A model generated the notes under the pieces. It saw only the letters and a program-made list of their open reading frames with translations, was not told the DNA's origin and ran no database searches. 48,211 bases of DNA, from positions 1 to 48,211 of the forward strand of contig JANQFP010000042.1 of the NCBI GenBank assembly GCA_028277795.1. The letters run 5' to 3'. Below, one piece after another: positions 7,928 through 17,285 of the stretch; position 1 is the stretch's first letter; each line of letters starts with the position of its first letter. Made by a program: the position numbers and the translations under genes. This stretch comes from Rhodospirillales bacterium (GTDB lineage: Bacteria > Pseudomonadota > Alphaproteobacteria > Rhodospirillales > JANQFP01).

Positions 7928-8335
7928 CTAGGTCTTCGCGATCGGGATGATGTGCAGCCGGCCGTGCTTGACGCCGGTCTGGGACGTGATCTGGTCCGCC
8001 AGGTGGCGGACCTGCCCGACCGTGCCGCTGAGCACCGTCGCCTCCAGGCAGTTGGTCGAATCGATATGCAGATGCAGCGTCGCGGCGGGCACGTCGTGGT
8101 GGTGATGCTGGGTCTCGACCAGCCGGGACGACAGGGCCCGTTCCTTGTGGTTGTAGACGTAGACGACGCACCCGACGCAGGTCTCGTCGTCGTTGGACGC
8201 GACCTGCTCGTCGGCGAGCAGCCGCCGCACCGCGTCCCGCATGCCCTCGGACCGGTTCGCGTAGCCCTTCATCGCCATGTAGCGATCGAACTTGGCCAGA
8301 AGATCGTCGTCGATCGAGATCGTCACCCTCTCCAT
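7928..8335 (-). CDS. nikR: nickel-responsive regulator NikR
   Basis: Ribbon-helix-helix DNA-binding protein of the NikR family (135 aa). The N-terminal domain (ERVTISIDDDLLAKFDRYMA, then RSEGMRDAVRRLL) binds operator DNA. The C-terminal ACT-like domain contains the nickel-site signature: His in TQHHHHDVPA, then HLHI, then Cys in STNCLE. The ATG at 8335 matches the family start and has AGGTGG upstream; a GTG at 8362 would add nine atypical residues. An extra CVGC pair precedes the metal domain (DETCVGCVVYVYNHKE); a Cys pair here is not part of the standard nickel site. It is divergent from hupE, with a GTATGAT/ATCATAC inverted repeat between them, so it probably controls hupE and itself. Confidence 0.93.
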   Translation of the reverse strand: MERVTISIDDDLLAKFDRYMAMKGYANRSEGMRDAVRRLLADEQVASNDDETCVGCVVYVYNHKERALSSRLVETQHHHHDVPAATLHLHIDSTNCLEATVLSGTVGQVRHLADQITSQTGVKHGRLHIIPIAKT

Positions 8336-8374
8336 CGTCCACCTGTCCTGCGTTGTCTCCACCCACCCGGGTGT

Positions 8375-8425
8375 GTATGATGAATTCCGAAAAATTCCTA
8401 CCGGTGCCCGGTCACCAAATCATAC
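8375..8425. promoter_or_regulatory. candidate NikR operator, widely spaced
   Basis: GTATGAT (8375-8381) and its exact reverse complement ATCATAC (8419-8425) lie between nikR and hupE. The classical enterobacterial NikR operator is GTATGA-N16-TCATAC; here the same half-sites are separated by 39 bases counted from GTATGA to TCATAC. The half-sites are right, the spacing is unusual. Confidence 0.6.
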
Positions 8426-8437
8426 AGGGGGTGTGAG

Positions 8438-9028
8438 ATGAATCGATCGGTCTTCGCGTTGTCGGCAGCCTTCGCCTTGATGGCCAGCCCCGTGCTCGCG
8501 CACACGGGCGCCGGGTCCATGTCCGGCCTGTGGGCCGGGTTCGCGCACCCCATGGGGGGGCTGGACCACGTCCTGGCCATGGTCGCCGTCGGCGTGCTGG
8601 CGGCCCAGTCGGGCGGCCGGTCCCTGTGGCTGGTTCCCGCCGCCTTCGTCGCCATGATGGTGTTCGGCGGCGCGCTCGGCGTGGCAGGTGTCTCTGTGCC
8701 CCTGGTCATGCTGGGGGTCGTCGGTTCCGTCGTTCTCCTGGGCGCGGTCATCGCGGTCGGCCGCCGCCTGCCGATGGCGGTTGCCATGGCCCTGGTCGGT
8801 GCCTTGGCGGTGTTCCACGGGCACGCCCACGGCGCCGAAATGCCGCTGACCGCCGCGGGCCTGGACTACGGTGCCGGGGTCGCCGCGGCCACGGCCCTGC
8901 TGCACGCCATCGGGATCGGTCTCGCCATGGGCGTCCGGAGGGCCGGCGAGTCCTTCGCTCCGCAAGCGATCCGCATCGGCGGCGGCACCATCGCCGCGGC
9001 GGGGGTCGCCCTGATGGTGATCGGCTAA
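8438..9028 (+). CDS. hupE: HupE/UreJ-family nickel/cobalt permease
   Basis: Small secondary metal transporter (196 aa). An N-terminal cleavable signal (to about VLAHTG, residue 24) is followed by six hydrophobic helices. The family signature appears as AHPMGGLDHVLAMVAVG (residues 36-52), with a second His-rich stretch HGHAHGAEM near 128-136. HupE proteins import nickel or cobalt. Its start is 13 bases after the candidate NikR half-site, so NikR with nickel bound would block transcription. It overlaps the convergent gene downstream by four bases. Which of the two metals it carries cannot be decided from sequence; NikR control argues for nickel. Confidence 0.92.
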   Translation: MNRSVFALSAAFALMASPVLAHTGAGSMSGLWAGFAHPMGGLDHVLAMVAVGVLAAQSGGRSLWLVPAAFVAMMVFGGALGVAGVSVPLVMLGVVGSVVLLGAVIAVGRRLPMAVAMALVGALAVFHGHAHGAEMPLTAAGLDYGAGVAAATALLHAIGIGLAMGVRRAGESFAPQAIRIGGGTIAAAGVALMVIG

Positions 9029-9264
9029 TCGTCGTCGATCAGGCGCCGCAGATCTTCGAAGGTACCCTCAGCCCAAGCCACCATGTCTGACCAGGCCTGA
9101 CGGGCCTGGTCGGGCAGCCCGCGGGCGCTCTCGCCCCACGCGTCCACCTGTTCCGCGGCGACGGCGGCGAGGGTTTCCAGGTCGCCCGTCCATTGCCATG
9201 CGGCGACGAAGGCGAGGGCGGCCACGCCCAGCAGGATCGCGCCGACCGCCCACCAGTCGGTCAT
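9025..9264 (-). CDS. small membrane protein of unknown function
   Basis: A 79-residue protein with one N-terminal membrane helix (about residues 5-23, WWAVGAILLGVAALAFVAAW) and an acidic, Trp-containing amphipathic tail ending in RRLIDDD. The ATG at 9264 is used; another ATG at 9273 would add three residues, and both lie close to an AAAGGG tract. It is convergent with hupE, overlapping its stop by four bases. No family is recognised. The good coding character (helix then amphipathic stretch) argues that it is real. Confidence 0.55.
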   Translation of the reverse strand: MTDWWAVGAILLGVAALAFVAAWQWTGDLETLAAVAAEQVDAWGESARGLPDQARQAWSDMVAWAEGTFEDLRRLIDDD

Positions 9265-9341
9265 GGGACCCATCCCTTTTTGAGCCGTCGCGCCTCCGGC
9301 ACGGGGCCGGCTAAGCTGGCGTCGGGGCATGAGGAAGCGTT

Positions 9342-10141
9342 GTGGCCGACGACGACTGCGTCCGGTTCCTGCAGGAGTGCCTGCCGCGCCTGGGGCTGCG
9401 GTGGGCCGGCTACCGCAAGGTGCGCGGCACCGTGTGCAAGCGGGTCCGCCGGCGCCTGCGCGCCCTCGGCCTCGACGGCCTGGATGCGTACCGTGCCCGT
9501 CTCGCCGATGACCCCGACGAATGGGCGCGGCTGGACGCCCTGTGCCGCATCCCCATCTCGCGCTTCTACCGGGACAAGGCGACGTTCGACGCCCTCGGCG
9601 ACCGGGTCCTGCCGGACCTGGCCCGGGCCGTAACGGGCGGCGCCGTGCGCTGCTGGAGCGCCGGCTGCGCCTCCGGCGAGGAGGCCTACACGGTGGCGCT
9701 GGTGTGGGCGTTCCGCTGCCGGACGGCGTTCCCGGACGTCACCCTGTCGGTGCTCGGCACCGATGCCGACGACGTCATGTTGACCCGAGCCGAGGCCGGG
9801 TTCTACGAGCACGGGTCGCTGCGCGACCTGCCGGCCCACTGGCGCGAGCAGGCCTTCGCGCCCGACGGCACGCGGTTCCGACTGCGGAACGAGCACCGAA
9901 CGCATGTGTCGTTCGAGCGGCAGGACATCCGCCAGGCCATGCCGGACGGCCCTTTCGATCTGATCCTCTGCCGCAATCTGGCCTTCACCTACTTCGCCGC
10001 CCCTGTGCAAACCACGGTCCTGGATGGGCTTTGTGAGCGGCTGACGCCGGGCGGAGCCCTGGTCATCGGCGGCCACGAGCGGCTGCCGGCACTGCCGCCT
10101 GATCTGGTCGCCGAAGCGGGCGTGCCCGTCTACCGCCGCCA

Positions 10142-10145
<4 letters not shown>
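9342..10145 (+). CDS. CheR-type protein methyltransferase
   Basis: A 267-residue SAM-dependent methyltransferase of the CheR family, which methylates glutamates of chemoreceptors. The N-terminal helical domain is followed by ISRFYRDKATFDAL (the usual TxFFRD region), SAM-binding motif I (WSAGCASGEEAYTVAL, about residues 105-120), GTDADDVMLTRAEAG (motif II region) and FDLILCRNLAFTYF near 207-220. The GTG at 9342 follows GAGGAAG. No cheA, cheW, cheB or receptor gene is adjacent. The Asn-Leu-Ala-Phe-Thr in place of the common RNVLIYF is a deviation, so it may act on a non-chemotaxis target. It overlaps the convergent MauG-like gene by four bases. Confidence 0.85.
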
Positions 10146-11331
<1,186 letters not shown>

Positions 11332-11335
<4 letters not shown>

Positions 11336-12024
11336 CGTCGCCCCTGACGCTGTTCCTCCATCAGCAGGGTCCGCACGTCGGCGATCAGCAGACGCGGGTC
11401 CAGGAAGCCGAGGCCGTAGATGTTGCGCACCCGCTTGTGCCGGTCGATCAGGTAGACCCGGAGCTGATGGGCGAACATGCCGCGGAAGCGCCCGGCGTCG
11501 TCGTAGCGCTTGCGCACCACCTGGTCGTAGCCATCGAGCAGGGGCCGCAGCGCCGCCTCCGATGGGGTGGTGAGGTAGGCCCAATCGCAGCGGTGCACGG
11601 GCGTCTTGGGCTCGGCGCCGCGGAAGCCGGCCATGATCTCCGGCGTGTCGTGCCCGGGATCGAAGCTGAGGCTGACCAGCCGCAGGTTGTCGGCGATCGC
11701 CCGGTCCTGCTCGCTGAAGAACAGGATGTCGTAGAGCACCGCGGTGGCCAGCGGGCAGCCGTCGGGGTCGGCGCAGCGGGTATAGATGAAGCTGAGCAGC
11801 ACCAGCTTGCCGTCCATGGCGTCGTGCAGGGTGACCCGGCGGCCCTGCTCGTCCAGCACCGTGCCGTCGGCGGCCGGCCGGATCACCGGCAGGGCGTAGG
11901 TGCCGGCGGCCGGCGCCTCGAAGTCGAAGGCGTCGGTGCGCGGGAAGGCCACGTCGAGGGGTGACGCGGCGGCGGTGGCCGAAGTCAGAGCCGCCGCGAC
12001 GAGCAACGCCCCGTGCCGACCCAT
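11332..12024 (-). CDS. SCO1/SenC-family copper protein
   Basis: Thioredoxin-fold copper chaperone-like protein (230 aa) with a signal peptide ending near residue 20 (TAAAS). The core has GKLVLLSFIYTRC, then VSLSFDPGHDTPE, and the late ligand His in MFAHQLRVYLID. The copper motif is altered: Cys-Ala-Asp-Pro-Asp-Gly-Cys-Pro, that is C-x5-CP instead of the family's CxxxCP, a two-residue insertion. It sits 13 bases after mtoX and overlaps the MauG-like gene. MtoX is a copper enzyme, so this protein most likely delivers copper to it in the periplasm; that is inference from context plus family. Confidence 0.85.
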
Positions 12025-12037
12025 GGCCCCGATCCGG

Positions 12038-13363
12038 TCAGCCCGAGTACAGGCTGCGGGCGCCGAAGCGCATGATGTGGGACCGCCCCAGGTTCTCCTT
12101 GCGGAAGTCGACCGTGAACTTGTGGGTCAGCTGCTTGCCGTCCCAGGTGTAGGCCTTGAGGAACTGCTCGTTGTCGTTCCCCTGCTTGTCCCAGTTGGCG
12201 AGCAGCGAGCTGGTGAAGTACAGCCGTTTGCCGTCCCAGCTCTGGGAGACCATGTTGAGCTGGGCGCCGATCTTCTTCTGGTAGACCTCCTTGGGATTGT
12301 GGGGGTCCGAGATGTCGAACAGCCGCGCCGTCCCGTCCATGAAGGTGTCGATCCACAGGTGGCGGTCGTCGGAGCTGATGGAGATGTCCACCGGCAGTGG
12401 GATCTTGGCCGGATCGCCGATGTCGGCCACCGCCTTGGCCTGCCACTGTCCGGCGTCGTCCTCGTAGATCAGCCAAAGCTTCGAGGTCAGCGCCGCGGTG
12501 GTGAAGGCGTAGTTGTGGTTGGGACCCCACGCCCAGCGGATCTCCAGCGGCGCGCCCGGCACCGTGAACACCTTGCGCGGCTGGCGCGTGTGCAGGTTCC
12601 ACAGGGTCACGGTCTGGCCGAAGCGCTTCATGGCCGCCTCGTCGGCCAGCATCTTGCCGAAGTCCATCATGTAGTTGGACCAGCCGGTGAACGACGAGGA
12701 CAGCATGACGTTCTTCCGCGGCAGCACCCGGACGTCGTAGTTGTAACCGTCGGCCCCGTTGCCGGTGGCGCCGCGCATGTCCTTGCCGTCGGGGACCCAG
12801 TGGGTGGCCACGAACAGCCCGTCGTTGGTGTACTCCACCAGGGCCGACTTGCCGCCGTGGTCGTTGGCGTTGGACAGGCCGGTGATCATCATGCGGCCGG
12901 GGAGCGCATAGAAGGTGTGCGGCCCGACGACGCCGCCCGAATCCTTGACGAAGGTGTCGATGGTCTTGACCAGCTTGGGCCGGCTCGGGTCGCTGTGGAC
13001 GTCGAAGATGAAGATCATGCTGTCGTCGAGGCCGCCGGCCCAGAAGAACCGCCGGTCGTCGGTGAACCCGGCGTGATGGGCCTCGTGCCGGCCGCCCACC
13101 GAGACCTTGGCGATGACCTTGCCGTAGGTGGCCGAACCCGGGCGCACGTCGATGGTCACCAGCTTGTCGGACTGGTCTCCGACCCCCTCCATGCCCAGGG
13201 TCCAGACGTAGAGGAACTCCTCCTGGCCGGTGATCTTGGGCAGATAGGGCGACTGGCAGGTCTCGTCGGCCCGGGCCGGGCCAATGGGACCTGCCGCGGT
13301 GACGGCCACCGCGCCCGCAAACACGAACGCGGCCAAAAGGCCGCGCGACATGGGATGTCTCAT
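12038..13363 (-). CDS. mtoX: methanethiol oxidase (SBP56 family)
   Basis: Periplasmic methanethiol oxidase, a member of the selenium-binding protein 56 family (441 aa). The enzyme converts methanethiol, oxygen and water to formaldehyde, hydrogen sulfide and hydrogen peroxide, and is copper dependent. A signal peptide ends near residue 32 (PARADE). Family landmarks include SPYLPKITGQEEFLYVWTLG, GGRHEAHHAGFT, SNANDHGG and MVSQSWDGKRLYFTSSLLANWD. The ATG at 13363 has AGGAGGGAC upstream. It heads the operon mtoX - SCO-like - MauG-like, the same three-gene arrangement known from Hyphomicrobium and other methanethiol oxidisers, which makes the assignment stronger than family membership alone. Confidence 0.9.
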   Translation of the reverse strand: MRHPMSRGLLAAFVFAGAVAVTAAGPIGPARADETCQSPYLPKITGQEEFLYVWTLGMEGVGDQSDKLVTIDVRPGSATYGKVIAKVSVGGRHEAHHAGFTDDRRFFWAGGLDDSMIFIFDVHSDPSRPKLVKTIDTFVKDSGGVVGPHTFYALPGRMMITGLSNANDHGGKSALVEYTNDGLFVATHWVPDGKDMRGATGNGADGYNYDVRVLPRKNVMLSSSFTGWSNYMMDFGKMLADEAAMKRFGQTVTLWNLHTRQPRKVFTVPGAPLEIRWAWGPNHNYAFTTAALTSKLWLIYEDDAGQWQAKAVADIGDPAKIPLPVDISISSDDRHLWIDTFMDGTARLFDISDPHNPKEVYQKKIGAQLNMVSQSWDGKRLYFTSSLLANWDKQGNDNEQFLKAYTWDGKQLTHKFTVDFRKENLGRSHIMRFGARSLYSG

Positions 13364-13392
13364 GACAGTCCCTCCTCCCTGCGAATTGTCGT

Positions 13393-13437
13393 GGCAGTTC
13401 GTTGTGCCGACTGCCCGTATTCAGTGAAATGATTCTA
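13393..13437 (-). promoter_or_regulatory. candidate mtoX promoter and operator
   Basis: On the minus strand TAGAAT (13432-13437) is a good -10 hexamer, though no matching -35 is seen. Just downstream, between it and the mtoX start, is the palindrome GGCAGT-N11-ACTGCC (13393-13415), a size and symmetry common for dimeric regulators. An activator or repressor binding here is inference. Confidence 0.35.
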
Positions 13438-13515
13438 ACACGGAATCGTATTTCGGGGTAGGCCGCGCGTGGGCCTTGGGTGACGGTCGTCCGGGGCGGA
13501 GAGGTTTCGCGGGCG

Positions 13516-15024
13516 CTATAGATCTCGGGCGACGCGGAATCCGGTGTCGTCGCTATGGCGGGACGGGAAGTCGCGCCAGCGGTTGGCGGACCGCATCTCG
13601 GCGGGCGGGAAGCTCCAGGCGCCGCCGCGGATGACCCGCTTGCCGCAGCCCTGCGCTTTTTCCAGCGCGCTGCCGTCGGCCGGCGCCTCGGCGAAGGCGT
13701 CGTGCCAGCAGTCGGCCACCCACTCGAAGACGTTGCCGGCCGTGTCGTGCAGGCCGAAGGGATTGGGCGGGAACTTGCCCACCCGGGCCGTCTTCTCGCC
13801 GTCCCACAGGCTGCCGCATTGGGCGCAGTTGGCGTGGCCGGCACCGACCTCGTCGCCCCACCAGAAGCGGGTCCCGGTGCCGCCGCGGGCGGCGTACTCC
13901 CACTCGGCGTCGGTGGGCAGGCGGTAGCGCTCCCCGGTCTGGTCGCCCAGCCACGCCACGTAGGCCTGGGCGTCCTCCCAAGAGACGTTGATCACCGGCC
14001 GCCGACCGCGTCCCCAGCCCTGGTCGTCGGGCCGCGCCCGCCGGGTGGATTGGCAGAAGGCATCGTAGTCCTCGAAGGTCACCTCGTAGAGCCCGATGGC
14101 GAAGGGCCTGGCCAGGGTGATATCGCGGGCCGGCCGCTCGTCGGCGTCACCGTCGCCGTGCCCGTCGCCACGCCGGAAGCGGCCGCCGCGCACCACCACC
14201 ATGGGCGGTCCGGGGCTGCCGTCGCGCAGGCGGTCGCGGAACAGGGACGCCGGCGCGACCCGGGCGCGGAAGGGGAAGCGCAGGGCGTCGGCCACCGCCA
14301 TGTCCGGCCGGATGACATCGATCGCCAGGGTCGCCACCTCAGCCGCCGGCGCCTCCAGGCGGGCGCCGTCGCTCAGGCGCAGCGAGACGGTTCCCGTCAG
14401 GAGGGTGCCCTGGACCCGGCCGCCCGGCGTGTTGAGGAGCGCTTGGCCGCGCACGGTGCCGTCGTCGTCGGCGACCACGTCCAGGATGTGGATGTCGGCG
14501 CGGCTCATCAGGCGCAGGCCATCGTCTGCCTTGACCATGAGGTCGCCGGTCTCGAGCCGGGCCACGAAGGCGTCGCCGTTCCGCATCTCCACCGCGTCAG
14601 GCGCCGCCGCAGCCGAAGTGCGCAGCCGGCGCGGCGCGAACTCGATATCGGCGATGTCGGCCGTGTGGAGCCTCAGCGTCGGGTCGGTGAGTCGCAGAAC
14701 CGTCAACCGCGTCTCGCGCAGACGTCCGCTGAACCGTTCGCCGGCGCGGGTGACGATGCGAACCGGCGCTCCCCGGCCGCGGCCGATGACCAGCCGGGCG
14801 ACCCGCCCGTAGTCCACCGCCACGTCGCCATAGGGGGTCTCGAGGGTGAACACCTCCTGGGCCACGGTGCCGTCGTGGATGTCGCCGTTGCGCATGGTGA
14901 CGATGTCGGCGTGCGGCACCTCCTGGGCGGTGGCCGGTCCGGCGAGGGTGGCCATGGCCAAGGCGACGAAGCCCCGCCGGAGGGCGGGGCTTCGGAATCG
15001 AGGCAATGGTGGCCGGGTGCGCAC
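13516..15024 (-). CDS. SUMF1-domain protein with N-terminal beta repeats
   Basis: An exported 502-residue protein. A signal peptide (about residues 1-34, ending PATAQ) is followed by four tandem repeats of roughly 45 residues (about 36-235), each of the form T-x2-G-...-G-x-hydrophobic...G-x-hydrophobic...A-x-hydrophobic (for example VTMRNGDIHDGTV and VEMRNGDAFVARL). A formylglycine-generating-enzyme/SUMF1 domain fills the C-terminal half (INVSWEDAQAYVAWLGDQTG, AEWEYAARGG, RVIRGGAWSF, DDTGFRVA). The catalytic Cys segment of true FGE is replaced by MRSANRWRDF, so it is probably not a sulfatase activator. It starts (GTG 15024) 37 bases after napB and is likely the last nap-operon gene; SUMF1-like NirV proteins also occur in denitrification clusters. 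Function unknown. Confidence 0.75.
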   Translation of the reverse strand: MRTRPPLPRFRSPALRRGFVALAMATLAGPATAQEVPHADIVTMRNGDIHDGTVAQEVFTLETPYGDVAVDYGRVARLVIGRGRGAPVRIVTRAGERFSGRLRETRLTVLRLTDPTLRLHTADIADIEFAPRRLRTSAAAAPDAVEMRNGDAFVARLETGDLMVKADDGLRLMSRADIHILDVVADDDGTVRGQALLNTPGGRVQGTLLTGTVSLRLSDGARLEAPAAEVATLAIDVIRPDMAVADALRFPFRARVAPASLFRDRLRDGSPGPPMVVVRGGRFRRGDGHGDGDADERPARDITLARPFAIGLYEVTFEDYDAFCQSTRRARPDDQGWGRGRRPVINVSWEDAQAYVAWLGDQTGERYRLPTDAEWEYAARGGTGTRFWWGDEVGAGHANCAQCGSLWDGEKTARVGKFPPNPFGLHDTAGNVFEWVADCWHDAFAEAPADGSALEKAQGCGKRVIRGGAWSFPPAEMRSANRWRDFPSRHSDDTGFRVARDL

Positions 15025-15061
15025 CGGGCACCGGACCTTGGGTTCGGGTCTGTCAGGCCGG

Positions 15062-15508
15062 CTACTTGGTGCCGACGAAGGTGTTCTCGACGATGGGCGC
15101 CACCTCCATCTGCACCACGTGGCATTGGGTGCAGAAGTACCACTTGCCGACCAGCGTCTCCTGCTCGGTGCCGTCCGCCGCCGTGTAGTGGGTCTTGGAT
15201 GTCACCGGCGCCTCTTCCTTCTTGTAGTTGGGCTTGTCGTGGCAGCCGAGGCAGCCGTTCTTGGTGATGCTGATGGTGTACTTCTCGGCATCGACCTGGA
15301 CCTTGTGGGCGATCAGCGGCACCTGTCCCTCGAAGGTGCGCGGGAACAGTTTCTTGGCCGGCTTGGCCGGCATCGTTTCCGGCGGCGCCACGTTGTTGGC
15401 CTGCATTGCGACGTCGCCGCGCAGGGACTGGGTCGGCGGCTGCATGGCGCAGGAGACGGCGAGGCCGCCCACCAGGCACACCGCGATGACGACAGCGATC
15501 TTCTTCAT
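15062..15508 (-). CDS. napB: NapB, dihaem cytochrome subunit of nitrate reductase
   Basis: Small periplasmic dihaem cytochrome c (148 aa) that passes electrons to NapA. The signal peptide (KKIAVVIAVCLVGGLAVSC) ends in a Cys-containing site that might be a lipobox, though position -3 is Ala and ordinary cleavage is possible. Haem motifs are CLGCH (TKNGCLGCHDKPN) and CTQCH (YFCTQCHVVQME). The NapB signature region PLIAHKVQVDAEKYTISI and the end APIVENTFVGTK are present. The ATG at 15508 follows a GAGGA-type site. It lies 68 bases after napH. The expected quinol-oxidising NapC gene does not follow. Confidence 0.92.
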   Translation of the reverse strand: MKKIAVVIAVCLVGGLAVSCAMQPPTQSLRGDVAMQANNVAPPETMPAKPAKKLFPRTFEGQVPLIAHKVQVDAEKYTISITKNGCLGCHDKPNYKKEEAPVTSKTHYTAADGTEQETLVGKWYFCTQCHVVQMEVAPIVENTFVGTK

Positions 15509-15576
15509 GGCAATTGTCCTCCTCGGCAAATCGTCGAAACGCCCGGGCCCCCTTAGGGTCCCGGCAATGATTGAAC

Positions 15577-16482
15577 TCAGGCGGCTTTCCTCATGACCTC
15601 GGGTTGGGCCTTGTCGCCGTCGTCCACCTCGGTATTGAACCGCGTGGTGAAGGCGAAGACGTCGGGGGCGCAGACATCGATGCAGCGCCCGCAGTTGGTG
15701 CAGTTGGGCGACAGGACCACGGGGCCGGCGCCGGTCTCGCCGCCGCGCACCGCCGGCGACAGGACCTGCGGCTCCGGGCAGATGGCATAGCAGTCCATGC
15801 AGGAATCGCAGGCGCCGCGGTCGCGGGCGCTGACCCGCACCAGGCTCACCGTGCCGACAATGCTGTAGAAGGCGCCCATCGGGCACAGGTGGCCGCACCA
15901 GCCGCGCTCGGCGACGAACAGGTCGTAGAGGAACACCGCCAGGACCACCATCCACGCCGCGCCCGCGCCGAAGACGATGGCGCGGAAGGTCAGGGTCACC
16001 GGGTTGACCAGCTCCCAGGCGATGACCCCGGTGGCCACCGCCGCCACCGGCACCATGGCCAGCACCCAGTAGCGGGTGCGCCGGTTGATGCGGACGCCGC
16101 CGCGCAGGTCCAGGCGCCGCCGCGCCCAGGCGGCGACGTCGGTGACCACGTTGACCGGGCACACCCACGAGCAGTATGCGCGGCCGCCGACCAGGGCGTA
16201 GGCGACCAGCACGATGGCGGCGCCGGTGAGGGCCGTGGTTTCCGGCAGGTGGCCGGCGAACATGGTCTGCAGCAGGACGAACGGGTCGCTCAGGGGCACC
16301 GTGTCGAGAATCAGGCTGGAGGCCAGGTTGCCCTTGATGAACCAGATGCCGGCCAGGGGCCCGAGCAGGAACAGCCCGATCACCGAGAACTGGCTCAGAC
16401 GCCGCAGGATCAGCCACTTGTGGGCGGCGAACCAGCCCTTGGTGGTGCAGGCGGCGGCGCCCGGACGGGTCTCGGCGCTCAT
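15577..16482 (-). CDS. napH: NapH, quinol-oxidising ferredoxin-type membrane protein
   Basis: Polytopic inner-membrane iron-sulfur protein (301 aa) with about five hydrophobic helices, thought to oxidise quinol together with NapG. It has the paired cytoplasmic motifs [12 protein letters not shown] and [12 protein letters not shown], and two C-terminal 4Fe-4S motifs ([14 protein letters not shown] and [14 protein letters not shown]). The ATG at 16482 overlaps the napG stop (ATGA), indicating coupling. With no napC in view, NapGH may be the main electron entry route to NapAB here. Confidence 0.93.
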   Translation of the reverse strand: MSAETRPGAAACTTKGWFAAHKWLILRRLSQFSVIGLFLLGPLAGIWFIKGNLASSLILDTVPLSDPFVLLQTMFAGHLPETTALTGAAIVLVAYALVGGRAYCSWVCPVNVVTDVAAWARRRLDLRGGVRINRRTRYWVLAMVPVAAVATGVIAWELVNPVTLTFRAIVFGAGAAWMVVLAVFLYDLFVAERGWCGHLCPMGAFYSIVGTVSLVRVSARDRGACDSCMDCYAICPEPQVLSPAVRGGETGAGPVVLSPNCTNCGRCIDVCAPDVFAFTTRFNTEVDDGDKAQPEVMRKAA

Positions 16483-17228
16483 GGCTTGAACTCCGGCAGG
16501 CGGTCGGGCAGGTCGACCAGGCCGGGCACCAGGGACTCACCGCGCTTGGCCTTCTCCTGCCAGCCCAGCCGGTAATGGTCGCCCTGCCGCCCCTTGGCCA
16601 GGTGCCGCGGGAAGACGCGGATGGCCGCCTCCTCCAGAACGCAGCCGCGCTCACACTTGCCGCAGCCGGTGCAGGCGTCCGAATGCACGGTGGGAATGAA
16701 CATGGCGTGGACGCCGGTCCGCACGTTGTGCTCGCTTTCCAGGGTGATGGCCTTGTCGATCAGCGGACAGACCCGGTAGCAGACGTCGCACCGCAGGCCC
16801 TGGAAGTTGAGGCAGGTCTCCTCGTCCACCAGCACCGCCAGGCCCATGCGGGAGTCGTCGATGTCCTCGAGGTCCGGATCGAGGGCGCCGGTGGGACAGG
16901 CGACGACGCACGGGATGTCCTCGCACATCTCGCACGGCACCTCACGGGCGACGAAGTAGGGCGTGCCGACGGCGACGTCGTCGCCGAGGGCGGCCAGCTT
17001 GAGGGTATCGTAAGGGCAATCGCGGACGCACAGCCCGCAGCGGACGCAGGCGCCCAGGAAGTCGTCCTCCGGTCCGGCGCCCGGCGGACGCAGGGCTTGG
17101 GCCGGGCGCGACCGGGCCTGCCCGGCCATCAGGCCGAGAGCGAGGCCGAACACGCCGACCCCGCAGGCGGCCCGTGCCGTGTCGGCGAGGAACCGCCGAC
17201 GGTCCATGGGCTGGCTTCGATCGCTCAC
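16479..17228 (-). CDS. napG: NapG, periplasmic ferredoxin-type protein
   Basis: Exported iron-sulfur protein (249 aa) of the nitrate reductase system. A Tat-type leader ([16 protein letters not shown]) precedes four 4Fe-4S cluster motifs: [30 protein letters not shown], the split motif [17 protein letters not shown], and [15 protein letters not shown]. NapG works with NapH in moving electrons from quinol to NapB. The start codon at 17228 lies 57 bases after the napA stop. A Met eight residues in (MDRRRF) is an alternative start giving a more compact Tat leader. Confidence 0.93.
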   Translation of the reverse strand: MSDRSQPMDRRRFLADTARAACGVGVFGLALGLMAGQARSRPAQALRPPGAGPEDDFLGACVRCGLCVRDCPYDTLKLAALGDDVAVGTPYFVAREVPCEMCEDIPCVVACPTGALDPDLEDIDDSRMGLAVLVDEETCLNFQGLRCDVCYRVCPLIDKAITLESEHNVRTGVHAMFIPTVHSDACTGCGKCERGCVLEEAAIRVFPRHLAKGRQGDHYRLGWQEKAKRGESLVPGLVDLPDRLPEFKP

Positions 17229-17285
17229 CCTCGTCGCCTCCTCAGGGTCGGCCGCCCGCCGCGGCGGGCGGCCCCTGAACGGTGG

